A DNA stretch of 64,000 nucleotides from Malus domestica (GCF_042453785.1 NC_091665.1:4661501-4725500), one strand, 5' to 3'; counted from the stretch's first letter, positions 45,779 to 58,600 are shown. The notes: a model not told the origin generated them from the letters alone. Numbers and translations are program-made.

Positions 45779-48700
45779 ATGGGAAGCAATGGGGTTGACC
45801 ATCCATTGAAACATTTGGAAGAGGAAGGCGGTAGCAGCCAAGGACAGAGTAAGGATTTTCTGTTAAGTTGTCGAATTTATGATTCGGTGGAAATGGATAA
45901 CAAGTATTCAAATGAACGATTGGTTGCAGGTTGTTTTCAGCAGGAGAGGAATCAGAAGACAAATTCTTCACGGCCTTCTCCGGTTTTAGAGATTTTTCAG
46001 GCAAAAGAGTTCAATGTTGGTTCTTCACCTCGGAGAGGTTAGTGCCCCCACGTATTCCGAGTTATAGTTGTTTTTGTTATCTGTAATGCATCGAGGGACA
46101 AAAAATGAAGCTTTTCCTTGACGAGAGACCAGGTTCTTACTCTTCTGGTTGAACTTGAACTATAGTTTGACAATGTGGAATTACTTAATATTTAGCCAAG
46201 AAACTTTCTATTAACACCAATGAACCAAAATGTGTTAAGCTTTATTGCCTATACAATGCGGAAAGGAGCTTCCCGTCTTAGCTTAAAATTCAAGAGTATA
46301 TTGCCAGGATGTTAGTTGTGCACTTTAGTTTAGTAATCAGTCATTACTTAGTGACGTCACTGAGGTGTAAATAAGTCATGGAATTTGGAATTTAGATGAC
46401 CGGACTGATATTCTAGAGCGATACTGAAAAAGAAATGAAATGACGGATTGAAGTAGAAGAATAGTTCTTAAAATATTCATGTTGTCTAAATTGTGGAAAT
46501 ACTTCAGATCCTAAACTATGATTATGTCCACTATTGTTGTTGGTGTTTCAGTGAACCATAGGATGATGTGATCATGATCCAAACTGATAGTCTAATTAGT
46601 CCAATGATGTGATCATGCCTACCCCAGATGTTACTGGACTTTAATGCCATACTGGGATCCATTTAAATATGTATTTATGTTTCTTTTGTTCTGGTGTTTA
46701 TCTAATATTTTCTCACCGATACATACGGTTGGACCATTCAATCACGGCACCAATTGGCACTCCCAAAGGTATGCTGATTGAGGATTATGAGATTAGATTC
46801 CCTAGATCCAGGATGGAGAGGAAGGGAAGGCATGACTTAAAGCTGGATAGACTGTCAGAGCGTGAAAAGGTAGATACTATTATATGCGTGGTTGTTTGAT
46901 CCCATTCCTGCGTTTGCTTATAAATTTTGATCTTCCAACTTTCAGAACTAGAAACATATTTGTTGGACTAGTTTCCTTCATGAAATTGCAACTTCATGCT
47001 GAAGAGATGTGTGCCAAATGTTGTCCCCTAAATTTGTTTGCGAAACATGGGTGTATGACAGACCCTGTCTTACACAGTATCTTGTACTGTTTCAGTACCT
47101 GATAATAGTGACATAAATTGAGTTATAATCTAGTGGCTCCAACCACTGAGGTTGCTAGTTATCCTCCATCCCACTCCCCCTTCCCCCAATTCCTTATAAA
47201 CATAATTTTGGATTGCAGATGGTTTATTTGATTTTATACATTCTTATGGTTCATTCTCTTCTTGGTTGATCATTGCTTTTCTTGTTTTGGTTTTCAGAGA
47301 AAACTGATTGTTGAGATGGTCAAGATACAAAACGATGGAACAGTAGAAGTTGATTTGGGAAAAAGTGCACCTGTTGCCTCTGAGTTCTTAGAGCTCCAGA
47401 CTGTCGAAGATGTGCCCATCAATCTTGATGACACGCCTTCCAATACCATCAAGTCAATTCCAAGGTTGAAAATTTGCATACTTGTGGTTGGAACAAGAGG
47501 AGATGTACAGCCTTTCCTGGCTATGGCAAAGAGATTTCAGGCATGTTTAACATAACCATATGACTTCTTTTTGTTGTGTGAATGATTTACCTTTGTTGGC
47601 ACTTATTTCTTACCTTTCCCCTAGTTGTATGTAATTTTAATATCATGGTTTGTTTTCCTTGTGGAAGAACTAGCTTCCTTCCAAAAAATCGACTTTCATC
47701 AATTTACGTTACATTTATGGTCCATGAAGCCTTGAAATAATTTGTTGTCAATTTACATTCAGTGTGCTCTTGTTATACATGTTGTCATCATACAGGTGTG
47801 CATTTTATTCTTAATGTACGGTTTTTTAAGAAAGTACCAATATCATTGATATCTTTCCGGTTAGGTATTGTTTTGTTGGTCCAATGAGTGCATTCTAAAG
47901 ATTAGTTTTGTACCACTCTTTTGAAATATATAGCACATAGGTCATAATTCTTTGGGCTAACAGGATGCGGAGAGGTTAATAATTGTAACTTTGTCCTTGT
48001 TACAAAATAGTTATAACTCTTACCTGCAGAGATAGACCATGCTTGATGCTAGTACTTATAATAAATTTTAGGTATCAGTATCACTGATATATTCCTATGT
48101 TTCTTGTATGTTTTATTGATTGTAGATGGTTTTATGTTTTCTTGCAGGAGTTTGGCCATCATGTTAGGTTGGCAACTCATGTGAACTTCAGCTCTTTTGT
48201 GAAGTCGGCTGGTGTAGACTTTTATCCATTGGGTGGTGATCCTCGTGTTTTGGCAGGATGTAAGAGGTCCTTAATATTGAAAGTACTTTTTTTTTATTAA
48301 TAATATTTCCCAATTTATCTCTTTTTTATTTATTTTTTATTTATTTATTTTTTTTGTGGCGATATTGTTGGTAGCACTTCCTATGTCTCTGTCTATTTTG
48401 CCAATGTGTTGTCTGTTTATATGTGGTTCTTTAGACTTACTGTTTTTCTGGCTCGTGCTCTCTCTGCTGTTATCTTTCTCTTTCTCTCAGCTGAACCTTA
48501 ATTCCAACAAATTTTCTTAAAGTTAAACTGTAAAAGTTTGTGTGAAAGCTGGAGTTATTTGAATATTGACTTCCTTAAATTAACTAACTTCTATTCTTTT
48601 AGCCAAAATTTGATATTTCTAGAGCTTAGAACTCTCATTCACGTCATCATTTAGACTCTAAATATGTTTATTGTTCTCAAATTCTCCCCTTAAGTTTATT

Positions 48701-51700
48701 GAATAACTGAAATTTAGTGCCTTTTAATTTTAGATATGGCCAGAAATAAAGGTCTCATTCCATCCGGCCGAGCAGAAATATTGATACAAAGAAAGCAACT
48801 GAAGGCAATTATTGAATCTCTTCTTCCAGCATGCACAGAACCAGATATAGAAACTGGTGTGCCCTTTAAGGCACAGGCAATTGTTGCAAACCCTCCTGCT
48901 TATGGTGAGTTAGTACAAGTGGAATATTTAATGTCCTTCAATTGAATTATGTTTCTGGTAAATCAGTATGTATTACAGTTTACAAAAGGTTTTACGATGA
49001 ACTCTTATTCACAATTAAATTAAAAAGTTGCGTTGTTAGATTCTTGTGTCTTACGTCATCTTTCATTGTTGGACCTTCCCGCTTCAATCAAAGATTAATT
49101 AAATCATTATAATAGACCCTCCCTTGTAGTTGGTCCTGTTGAGCTTGAAATCAGAATATTGATCCAGGACTGAAGGACTGTACTGTTCGGAACTCGGAAG
49201 CCACGTGCTGAAATATTTAGTTAGCAAAAGGTTTAAACCCTTATTATGGGACCTTTGTAGTAACTAGATCTGTCCTTCAAAGAAAATTGCTTTCATCAAA
49301 TATGTCAGTCACTCCATTTGTGGATCTGCCATTAGAAAATGAGTGTGTGAAAATATAAAGTGTGATTAATGAACTTATTCTACATCTGCATCTTTTCTTC
49401 TTTTATCAAGTAAAAAGATGTAGTTCAATCGTGAGAAACTTCTTTGATTATGTGATATGGGTTGCAGGACATGCTCATGTTGCAGAAGCTCTTGGAGTAC
49501 CCCTTCATATTTTCTTCACAATGCCATGGACGTAAGTTTTGACCACTTCTTTTCTTGCATTCTTTTGATAGAGTAATTGTCCTCTTGGCAGACGCTATGA
49601 CTTGTTAAGTTAGTCATTCAATCTGGACCACTCATTCGAACAGGAACCCACTTGAAGAGTTCTTCAAATTGACAATCTGGAAACATTCTAGAGTTTCTGA
49701 AATGTTTCCCGGTATACATAATAACATATACAGTTCAATTCTAGTAAGATTCTAAGAAGGGAGGCAAGTCAGGCTGTGATCCTAATAGTTTGGTCCTGGA
49801 TTAAAACACTTTTACAGATGGGATTACAATGCTCTGATTTGGAGTCTTTTAGTCTTCACCAATAAGAGATATCTAGGATTATGGATTACCTCTTTAAGTT
49901 TCTTCATTAGATCGATCTTAGCAAGCGTCAAGCATATACAAGTATAATTGATCCATTTATACCATTCGGAAGCAGAAAAGGTAGAAACTCTCTTGGTCAC
50001 ATGGATTGCATTGGTGTTTCAAGTTGACATGAATAAAATTACAAAATAAAAGATATTTAAGGAAGCTTGAAAGAAATATTATGTTCTTATTCTTGTTTTC
50101 ACTTTTCAGAAGTATATTATGTCTTGAATGCTGGTTTATTTTGCGAGAAACTCTCTTCTATGTTGTGCCATCTAACGTAGCCTTCTATAGACAGGCCTAC
50201 TTATGAATTTCCTCACCCACTGGCACGTGTACCTCAAAGTGCTGGTTATTGGGTATGCGATTTGTTTGGTATTTACTTCTATTTATTTTATTGTCATATG
50301 TTTGAACCACTGGACTAATTGATGACAAATCTAATCCTATTTCTCTTTGCCACATAGATTTCATACATTATTGTGGATTTACTGATATGGTGGGGTATTC
50401 GGGGATATATAAATGACTTCAGAAAAAAGAAGTTGAAGCTTTCTCCTATTGCATACTTCAGCACATACCATGGATCAATATCTCATTTGCCTACAGGCTA
50501 TATGTGGAGTCCTCACGTTGTGCCAAAGCCAAGTGGTAAGTAATTCGATATTAATTATTCTCTTCTACCGGTAGTATATTTGTTGGAACTTGGAAGGTTT
50601 TGACGTCGTATGATATATGCAGATTGGGGATCTCTTGTGGATGTCGTTGGTTATTGTTTCTTAAACCTTGGGTCGAAGTATCAACCTCAAGATGAGTTTG
50701 TTGAATGGATTCAGAAAGGGCCCAAACCTATATATATTGGCTTTGGAAGCATGGTATATGATCTCACTTAAATTATGTGTAAAGTGATTAAAACTGCAGT
50801 GTGTATTCCTGTTTTCTTTTTTATTTATTTATTTTAAACTTTATGTTATCATGTGCAAAGTTCATATAACTTTCCATATCAAAAAACTTAGTCGAAGATG
50901 GAAGGATTGGTAGGACTATCTTCAATAACTCTGATTTGATCGTTAGGAAAGTTCATATAACTTTCGTGCAGATTAGCCTTGTTCCTTGACAATTGACGGT
51001 TATCTCGTCTAGTAATATATTTATTTTCTGCTAGATAATTTAGAGGGCTCTTTGAGTACCTTGATAATAATACCAATCAATTCCATAAACATCGATGTCT
51101 CAATCGTTGCAGATAGTGTAGAACTGAATTTTCTACCTCTAGATATTTTCTGTCTTGACCCAGAATCAGGATGACAGCTTATGGACGTAATTAAGTCCAA
51201 TTTTCTTCTGAAGAGGGTGCTTCTTTATCAATGTGGGTTAATGGTTGGATACGTATAATTGTGGCTGATGACTTATTTCTTGAGTTGGTTTAATACTTTG
51301 ATTTTTATCTTTATTTCTGTAAAAAAAAATTCCTATAATAATTTAGATTCATGGCTGATAAAATCATGTTTTCATCCTGAGTTTTGAAAAGATTAGAACC
51401 TAAAACTTTGCCTGTTTTTTGTTAAGCCGCTCGATGATCCCAAGAAAACTACGAATATTATATTGGAGGCGTTGAAAGATACAGGACAGAGAGGAATAAT
51501 TGATAGAGGTTGGGGAGACCTGGGTAATGGTAAGTGTCTATTCTTTTTTCAATTAGATCTCATTCTTTAACCTGTTCTAGGAAATTCCACTGTATGGGTT
51601 AAATTGTTTGTCAAGTATTACGTGCTTTGGTTTGTCAATTCATGTGCCTGTTGATATAGCACTTGACTATATCACCATATTATGGCTCTCTCTCTCTCTC

Positions 51701-53661
51701 TATGTTAAATTTGGATGTCCTTGATATCTTTTGAATTTCAGTTGACTGATCCTGTTAATTTTTGTAATCGCTGTCCAATTACATGTTTGTTATAAGGGTA
51801 TTTTAAACCAAAAACAGGAAAAAAGACAAGCTGTTCTAGTTGCTTTACTTAAAATAATGAAAAACCATCTGATATATTTTCCTCTAATTTGGTTTGCGTG
51901 TTGCAGTTACAGAAGCATCCAATAATGTTTTCCTCTTGGAGGACAGCCCTCATGATTGGCTATTTCCTCAATGTTCAGCTGTGGTATGCCGTATTTTATG
52001 GTTTCACCTTTTTGTTCGGTTTTAACTAATTATCACTCATGTAACCTGCACAGCGATTGGACATTTTTTTTGTAAACCAGTTGTGGATGTTGATTTTTAC
52101 TGCATGATTTTAAAAGCTGTACTATCGTAAATATGCAGGTTCATCATGGTGGTGCTGGGACTACAGCTACAGGATTGAGAGCTGGGGTAATGTTCTTTTC
52201 AGTCAGAGTGGTCGTTCTAATATCATTTATTTCTGGGAGAATGGATGCTTTGTCTTTCACCATTGTATTTTTTTTTGTTGGATATTATCTAATTGCACTA
52301 TTTTACAATATACAGTGTCCAACAACCATAGTGCCGTTCTTTGGCGATCAGTTCTTCTGGGGTGATAGGATACATGAGAAAGGCTTGGGGCCTGTACCAA
52401 TACCTATTTCTCAGCTCAGTGTTGAGAACCTTTCAAATGCTATTAGATTCATGCTGGAGCCAGAGGTATTACTGCACCAATACCTATTTCTCGTTTTCAA
52501 AATTATTTGTTTATCATATACAATAACCAAGCCTTATCCCACTAAGTGGTGTATGCCGTGCCTTATCGAAGTAATTCTACTAATTCTTTCAAACTTGTGA
52601 CAACTTAATATTGCTATTCATCCTTAGTATTTCTTCCTTATTGAATCAAACTCCTTGTAACTGTCTCTATAGATTTTATTCACAGAGCAATTACACGTGA
52701 ATGAGAGTGTGAGTGGTGTGTGTTTTGATTGGTCAGTGATAGACAACCAATGAACCCCAAAAGATTAAACTGTTAATTAATGAGCTAACGATGCATTAGC
52801 TAACAAGTCAGAATGTGTGAAGCCTTGTGACTATACTTTTAACAGTAATAGCATTAGCTGAAACGTTACCAGGTTAGATTAAATCCGTTCCTTTCTTGTT
52901 TTCATGTTTTTTTTTTCTCAATTAGCATTTATGTTGTTCACTTTGTTTATTAAAATCTGATTGCACCAAAAGACAGCCTTCAGGAGTGCACAAACTACTG
53001 AAAATAGGAAACACTACTCAGAATTTAGACTGTACCACAAAAAACATAATGCGGACAGCATGAGAACACACTGAGAAGAACCAGAAACCAAGCAATCATG
53101 GAACAATGGACAGAAACAAATCAAATATCCACAAATAATTAACACATATAAGTCTTACAATCTCCGCAAAAGAAAAAAAGGGCTAATAATGTTTCAGTTA
53201 TTCCTTACCAAACACTTAAGCAATTAGATAATCAGATACAATCCTTCAATTATTCATCAGCAGTGCACTACTCATCATTGCTCAGTTGGAAATAGATTAA
53301 AAAATGAAAACAAATATGATATGTTAAAAATTTCATGCTATTAATTGGTAAGCTTTCCTCTTTATAGTGTAAGTCATGCAGTTAGTCCATTAGTGAGAAA
53401 ATAGTGTAGCAACATAGCACACCAGTCATTCTTTCTAACCAGGAGTTGAAACCATCTTAGGTTAAATCTCGAGTACTAGAAATAGCAAAGTTGATAGAGA
53501 ATGAAGACGGTGTTGCAGCTGCAGTTGATGCATTTCACCGGCAGTTACCTCCTGAGTTACCATTGCAACCTGCATCTTCAGAGGAAGATGAGCTTCCAAG
53601 CCCTATGGTGTTGTTATTTCTTCAACTTCAGAAGTGGAGCTGCCTGCCTTTTGGCATGTAG
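45779..53661 (+). CDS. UGT80B1: Sterol 3-beta-glucosyltransferase, UGT80B1-like
   Basis: Fourteen exons: 45779-46037, 46769-46869, 47298-47540, 48148-48259, 48734-48904, 49468-49531, 50195-50252, 50358-50535, 50623-50753, 51427-51529, 51907-51983, 52139-52186, 52316-52465, 53461-53661; 1896 nt, 631 aa, phases consistent. The family transfers glucose from UDP-glucose to the 3-OH of membrane sterols. The GT28-like N-terminal half has LVVGTRGDVQPFLAMAKRFQ, FYPLGGDPRVLAG and FFTMPW. The C-terminal half carries the sugar-donor motif [20 protein letters not shown] and CPTTIVPFFGDQFFWG. Similarity is closer to Arabidopsis UGT80B1 (TT15) than to UGT80A2, for example at ENEDGVAAAVDAFHR. Oddities: intron 3 (47541-48147) is GC-AG, and exon 2 may start further upstream than any AG allows. 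Confidence 0.92.
47541..48147 (+). other. GC-AG intron 3 of the UGT80B1-like gene
   Basis: Exon 3 ends GATTTCAG and the intron begins GCATGTT. The acceptor is TTTTCTTGCAG. Joining gives MAKRFQ|EFGHHVRL, the conserved family sequence. The nearest GT alternative (3 nt further on) would create a stop codon. Confidence 0.85.
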
Positions 53662-54683
53662 GATTCTTGCTGTGTCTTGTGCTGTTGTATAGATATGTTT
53701 TTTTTTTTTTTATATTCGTAATTTAGATTGGCGTTTCATTCATTTCATTTATGGCTTCCCTGCGTGGGTTTGATTGATAAATTGCTTACAAGTTACAAGT
53801 TAATATAGGGTTCTCACAGCTTGGGGTATAGAGAATTACAAAATGTCAAATTTCGTTTCAGTTAGTAAAACTGACAAAGTGAGAATATAACGATGCTGAA
53901 CCGAATCAATTATTTATATCATTTTTTTCATTATTTGCTTGAGTTCATGTTGTATCAATTTTCGTTGACCCGAGAAATATAAGTACGTGGTTCCGCATAA
54001 GATTTGCTGAAGTCAAATGATAATAGTTTTGTCATTTTGATGCTGTGTACCCCAACCTTGGTTTGCAAGCACTCTTTATCTTAGGGACACGGGATAGGGC
54101 CAAGTTTTGGCTTACTTTGGTATTAAGGGACACTTGTTTTTACATCTCGACAACTACCACATACCTCAAGCTGGTAAGCCAATTATTATTGTATATGTGT
54201 GTATAATATATGTATGTATCTATGTATGTACTTCTTCTGTGCGGTTCGTGAGATCTTTCTCAATTCTATTTCTTGACTTTTTATATATCCATCACAGAAA
54301 GAATAATAATACAGCATAATTACGGGTTTTGAATCCTGTAAGAAATTGAACAATGTGTTTGAAGGTACAGAGAACTACAAACTGATGTTTGCTTGTCTTT
54401 GAACTCTGCTCAGTTGGAGCACTGTAATAGTGAGACATTCTAGAAACTGCTTGTAGGAGTCGAACAATTTTATCGAACCTTGAGATGGTTAGCAACTTTG
54501 GTTGCCAGAGAATTTCAGCATTTTGTCCATCTTGCATTGGCAGGTTGAGTAATAGAATTTAATGACTATGGATTATGAAAGTGCTGCTTAATCCTGTATG
54601 ATTTGCACCGGTAGTCTTACTGTAACTGAAGTAGATGCACTGTAATGACACACTTAGCTATTCACTACACCTTTATTTGTCAT
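53662..54683. other. 3' side of the glucosyltransferase gene, no further gene
   Basis: AT-rich, with only short ORFs. Nothing recognised. Confidence 0.5.
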
Positions 54684-55021
54684 TTTTCATTAATTTTAAC
54701 CGATTACCCCATAAACTTCTATAAATAGCAATTCCTTCTTGGCATTAGATTTTAAAAATTTTCATTCATTTTTCCATTTATCTTGATCACGGGAACACCA
54801 CATGACAATTGTATGAGGGCAAAAAAGATGGATTTTTTTTTGAAATAAAAAAAAGATGGAAAGTTGAATGGATGAAAAATTGAATGAAATTTTTTAAAAT
54901 ATAACACCAAGGGGAAAATTGGATATTTATAAAAGTTCAAGGCGGTAACGGCTAAAAGTAAAGATCAGGGGGAAAATGGCTAATTATACAAGTTCAGAGG
55001 GCTAATCGGCCAAAATTAAAG
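54684..55021. mobile_element. Inverted-repeat element abutting the retrotransposon LTR
   Basis: The left arm ATTAATTTTAACCGATTACC is the inverse of the right end GGCTAATCGGCCAAAATTAA. Further in, CCTTCTTGGCATTAGATTTT pairs with AAAATATAACACCAAGGGG. The arms are ~130 bp and diverged. The second gypsy LTR begins directly at its right end. Confidence 0.6.
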
Positions 55022-55640
55022 TTTGTTGATGCACAAAATCAGTGGGGACTTTGGTACAACAGAAAATGTTAAGTTTGTGACATTCGCTAGATTGCTCCGG
55101 TCGCTAGTGTGGATAAGTATGTAAATGGATAGAGACATGGGAAGCAAACACAAGATGTACATGGTTCACCCAAATTGGCTACGTCCACGGAGTAGAGGAG
55201 TTCTCATTAATTGTGAAGGGTTTACACAAGTACATATGTTCAATCTCTCTTTTAGTGAGTACAAGTGAATGATTTAGTACAAATGACATTAGGAAATATT
55301 GTGGGAGAATGATCTCCTTTTATAGAAGAGAGTTTCTAGCTTTGTTTTGACATTGACACGTGTCATGTTGTGATTGGCTTTTGATGTTGACACGTGTTGT
55401 GCTATGATTGACTTCTGATGTTGACACGTGTCGCGCTGTGATTGGCCTCCTGGTTGGAGGGAAACTCTTATGGATCCCTGACGGTATAACGTTGACCGGT
55501 GCTCAATAGTTTCGGGATTGGTCAAGTATGGTACAAACAGTGCTTCCTTAAGTTCCCGAGTGAGGGAAACTCCTCGGTTAGGGACTTGCAAAATCCAAGC
55601 CGCTGAGTAATCACGAAACTTCTAAGTACCGAAGTGTGGT
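55022..55640 (-). repeat. 3' LTR of the second element (outer part; inner boundary unclear)
   Basis: On the plus strand it begins TGTTGATGCACAAAATCAGTG, so the minus-strand LTR ends in GCATCAACA. A minus-strand TATA box (TATAAAAGGAG) lies at about 55316-55326. Three GTTGACACGTG-type blocks recur at 55345-55430. The inner boundary is hidden by duplications that run to about 56.5 kb, so I give only the safe part. Confidence 0.65.
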
Positions 55641-57440
55641 ATCGTTTCCACTTGCCTTATCTGTCTCATAGGTAGATGTGACATCTTCTATGGAAGTACT
55701 TTTCCTCCATTCAGGGGTGGTATCTTTAACCGGTGCAGATGCACAAGGTAATGTATCAATTTCACTTGAAGCTTACTTGTAGTTTCAGGCTTGGTCAAGC
55801 GCGATACAAACCATGTAGTAGGAGTCCCCCAAGTCGCCGAGCTAGGAGATTTGCCGAAAGAGGTGACAGACAAGGTAAGCAATCAGAGTTCCCAGTAATC
55901 AGTCCCAGATCAGAAGTTTGATTTCGAGTTCCGGCTGATTGTTCTCATTCTTTCTATCTTGCAAGCAGCGGGAAGGATAAAGAGAAGAAAAAGGAGAAGA
56001 GATGATATGAGATACTTTTGCTCTTGAAGAAGTAACTTTCCACATGCTTATTCTTGAACTGGGCTGGAGGGTTTTCTGGTTTCCTCCAGAGTATAATGCC
56101 GACTTAAGAATTTGAGGGTTAAAACAAGTCCATTAAATCTAGAGTATGTTCGACCCTGATGATATGAGATACTTTTGATGTTAACAAAGTAGTGGATGTA
56201 TCGGCACGTGTTCTGTTACGCTTGTCTCCACATGCTTCCTTGTATCATTCTCACTTGCCCTATCTATTTCTCAGGCAGATGTGGTATCTTCTCTAGAACA
56301 TAAGATGTTGAAGATGAGTACTCGAGAGCAATGCTAGGTAAGTAATCAGGTAAGGAGTTCCAGGTAGTCAGTTCCTGACTGGAAGCTTGATTCCAAGTGC
56401 TGACTGATTGCTCTATTTCTCCTTGTCTTGCAGGTAAGAACAAGGCCAAAGGAAAAGACAAGGAAAAAACATGATATGGGATACTCTTGCTTTTAACCCT
56501 GATGATATGAGATACTCTTGCTCTGGTGTGGCTTGTTTGCAGAGGTATTATTGGGAGGAAAATAAGTTGAGTATTTCGAGAGACTTTGCTGAGAGTGCCC
56601 TCTCGGATGTGAAGAAAAGTTGAGCATTTTTTTTATTTGCAGGTTTGCCTGGCTGTGGAGGATGAATGTCGACATATATAGGAATTGTCCCAACAACGAG
56701 TGGTAATGCTGTTCCTTTACCTTTCTTGGTCATAGCAATGTAGTGGGAGCTGCAAGATTCACGTGTTTTAACTTTCTCAGAGCACTTTGAAAAAGTGGTT
56801 TGTGGTATCTGGAAAGCTGATGTTGCGTGTGAAGATTGTAGACAAGCTTTATCCAAGGAAATTTGGCTCTCGAAGTTCAGAGAGCGATGTCTCTTCGGTT
56901 TTCAAACAAGCAATCCTGTCGGGGATCTAGCTCTCGAGATTCGAAGGTGACTCTTCGATTTTTGAGAAAACAATCCTGTTGGGAGTCTAGCTCTTGAGAT
57001 TCGGAGAGCGGTACCTCTTCGATTTTTGAGAAAGTAATCTTGTTGGGAGTCTGGCTTTTGAGATTCGGAGAGCGGTGCCTCTTCGATTTTTGAGAAAGTA
57101 ATCATGTTGGGAGTGTTTTCTCAAATGTGAGTAAAGGTTGGGCATTTTTTGCCAGTCTGCCTTGCCACGGAGCACGGAGGTTGACACATATAGGGACTTT
57201 CGAGTATCAAGTAGTGGTGCTTTTCCTTTACCCTTGTGGGTAATAGTAGGGTAGCTGAACCTTCAAAATTTATGTGTCTAAACTTTGTCAGAGATCTTTC
57301 GCAAAGTTATCTGTGGTACCCGAGGAGCTGATGTTGCGTGTGAGGATTGTCGACATATTTTACTCAGGAAAATCTGCTTCTCGAAATCCGGAGAGTGGTG
57401 CCTCTTCGATTTTTGAACAAACAGTCTTTTATAAGGGCAC
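55640..57440. repeat. Duplicated blocks between LTR and antisense ORF
   Basis: A ~330-bp block at 55640-56010 recurs at 56220-56490 (shared GATATGAGATACTTTTGC and GACTGATTGCTC-type motifs). A ~520-bp block at 56593-57110 recurs at 57117-57440 (GAGTAAAGGTTGGGCATTT, GCTGATGTTGCGTGTGA). Within the first there are three tandem ~64-bp units starting TTCGATTTTTGAGAAA at about 56953, 57017 and 57081. Confidence 0.8.
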
Positions 57441-57551
57441 CAATTGTGTGCAAGAAGTACGTTCTGAGAGTTATTACTTATAGGAATTTTCCTTTTATTT
57501 TCGTACTTTAAAGATTTATTGGACCTCATTTCTCCTTCATCATTTTTGAAA

Positions 57552-58226
57552 ATGTCTGGCCCATCCGACCGTCATTTTGACTTGAACTTTAGTGAAGAGA
57601 CAGCCATGCCTCCTCAAGACAACATATGGCGCCCATCCTTCTTATCCCCTATTGGTCCTCTTACCGTTAGGGACTTTGTGATGAAAAATGATATGACCGT
57701 TGCGGTGGTGGCCAGGAACCTTCTCACTCCCAAAGATAACAGACTACTTTCCAAACGGTCTGATGAGTTGGCTGTTAAGGATTCTCTGGCTCTCAATGTT
57801 CAGTGTGCAGGTTCTGTGTCTAATATGGCCCAACGCCTATTTGCTCGAACCCGCCAAGTTGAATCATTGGCGGTTGAAGTGATAAGTCTCAAACAGGAGA
57901 TTAGAGGGCTCAAGCATTAGAATAAACAATTGCACAGGCTCGCACATGACTATGCTACAAACATGAAGAGGAAGCTTGACCAGATGCAGGAATCTGATGG
58001 TCAGATTTTACTTGATCATCAGAGGTTTGTGGGTTTGTTTTAAAGGCATTTATTGCCTTCGTCTTCTAGGGCTGTACTGCGTAATGAAGCTCCAAATGAT
58101 CAACCTTTGATGCCTCCTCCTTCTGGGGTTCTGTCTAGTACTGAGGCTCCGAATGATCACCCTCCGGTGCCTTCTCTTTCTGGGGCTCTGCCGATTACTG
58201 AGACTTCTCCTAAGCAACCTTTGTGA
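57552..58226 (+). pseudogene. Antisense accessory ORF of the Tat-type element, two stops
   Basis: Read on the plus strand, opposite to gag-pol, between integrase and the 3' LTR. An ATG at 57552 (MSGPSDRHFDLNFSEETAMP) opens a frame broken by TAG at 57918 and TAA at 58041, continuing in the same frame to a TGA at 58224. The uninterrupted length would be 224 codons. The middle (SLALNVQCAGSVSNMAQRLF, then VESLAVEVISLKQEIRGLKH) has heptad spacing suggestive of a coiled coil. The C-terminal part has Pro/Ser-rich repeats (NDQPLMPPPSG, NDHPPVPSLSG). AATAAATAAG follows at 58294. Tat-lineage elements are known to carry extra ORFs in this region, some antisense; the product's function is unknown. Confidence 0.75.
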
Positions 58227-58429
58227 AGGCTCCTTCTTGTTTGTTTATTTTGATTCATGTATATGTACATATTTGTAACTTATCGGAAATATCAATAAAT
58301 AAGCTTTGCTTCATTTCAACGTATTGTGTTAAATACACCAAAGCCTTCTTCACTAAGTTCTTTGAATTTTTTCTTTTGTTGAAGCTTGTATGTTGAAGCT
58401 TTATGAGTGAATCATGTATGTTGAGGTAG

Positions 58430-58600
58430 TGCTCCCTTAATTTCCCGAGTGAGGAAAGCTTTTCGGTTAGAGACTTGAAAAATCCAAGTCACTGAGTGGT
58501 CGTGAGACTTTCGAGTATCAAGGTGCAGTAGCATATGGTAGGAGTCCCCCAAGTCTCCGGTCGATGGAGCTGACGAATGATGCATTTCCTTTCTAAGTGG
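58430..58600. repeat. LTR-derived cassette repeated inside the element
   Basis: The block TTTCCCGAGTGAGGAAAGC, GGTTAGAGACTTG, AAATCCAAGTCACTGAGTGG and AGGAGTCCCCCAAGTC matches LTR-region sequence at 55545-55640 and 55820-55840 in the same order. It indicates copying of LTR sequence into the internal region. Confidence 0.7.
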
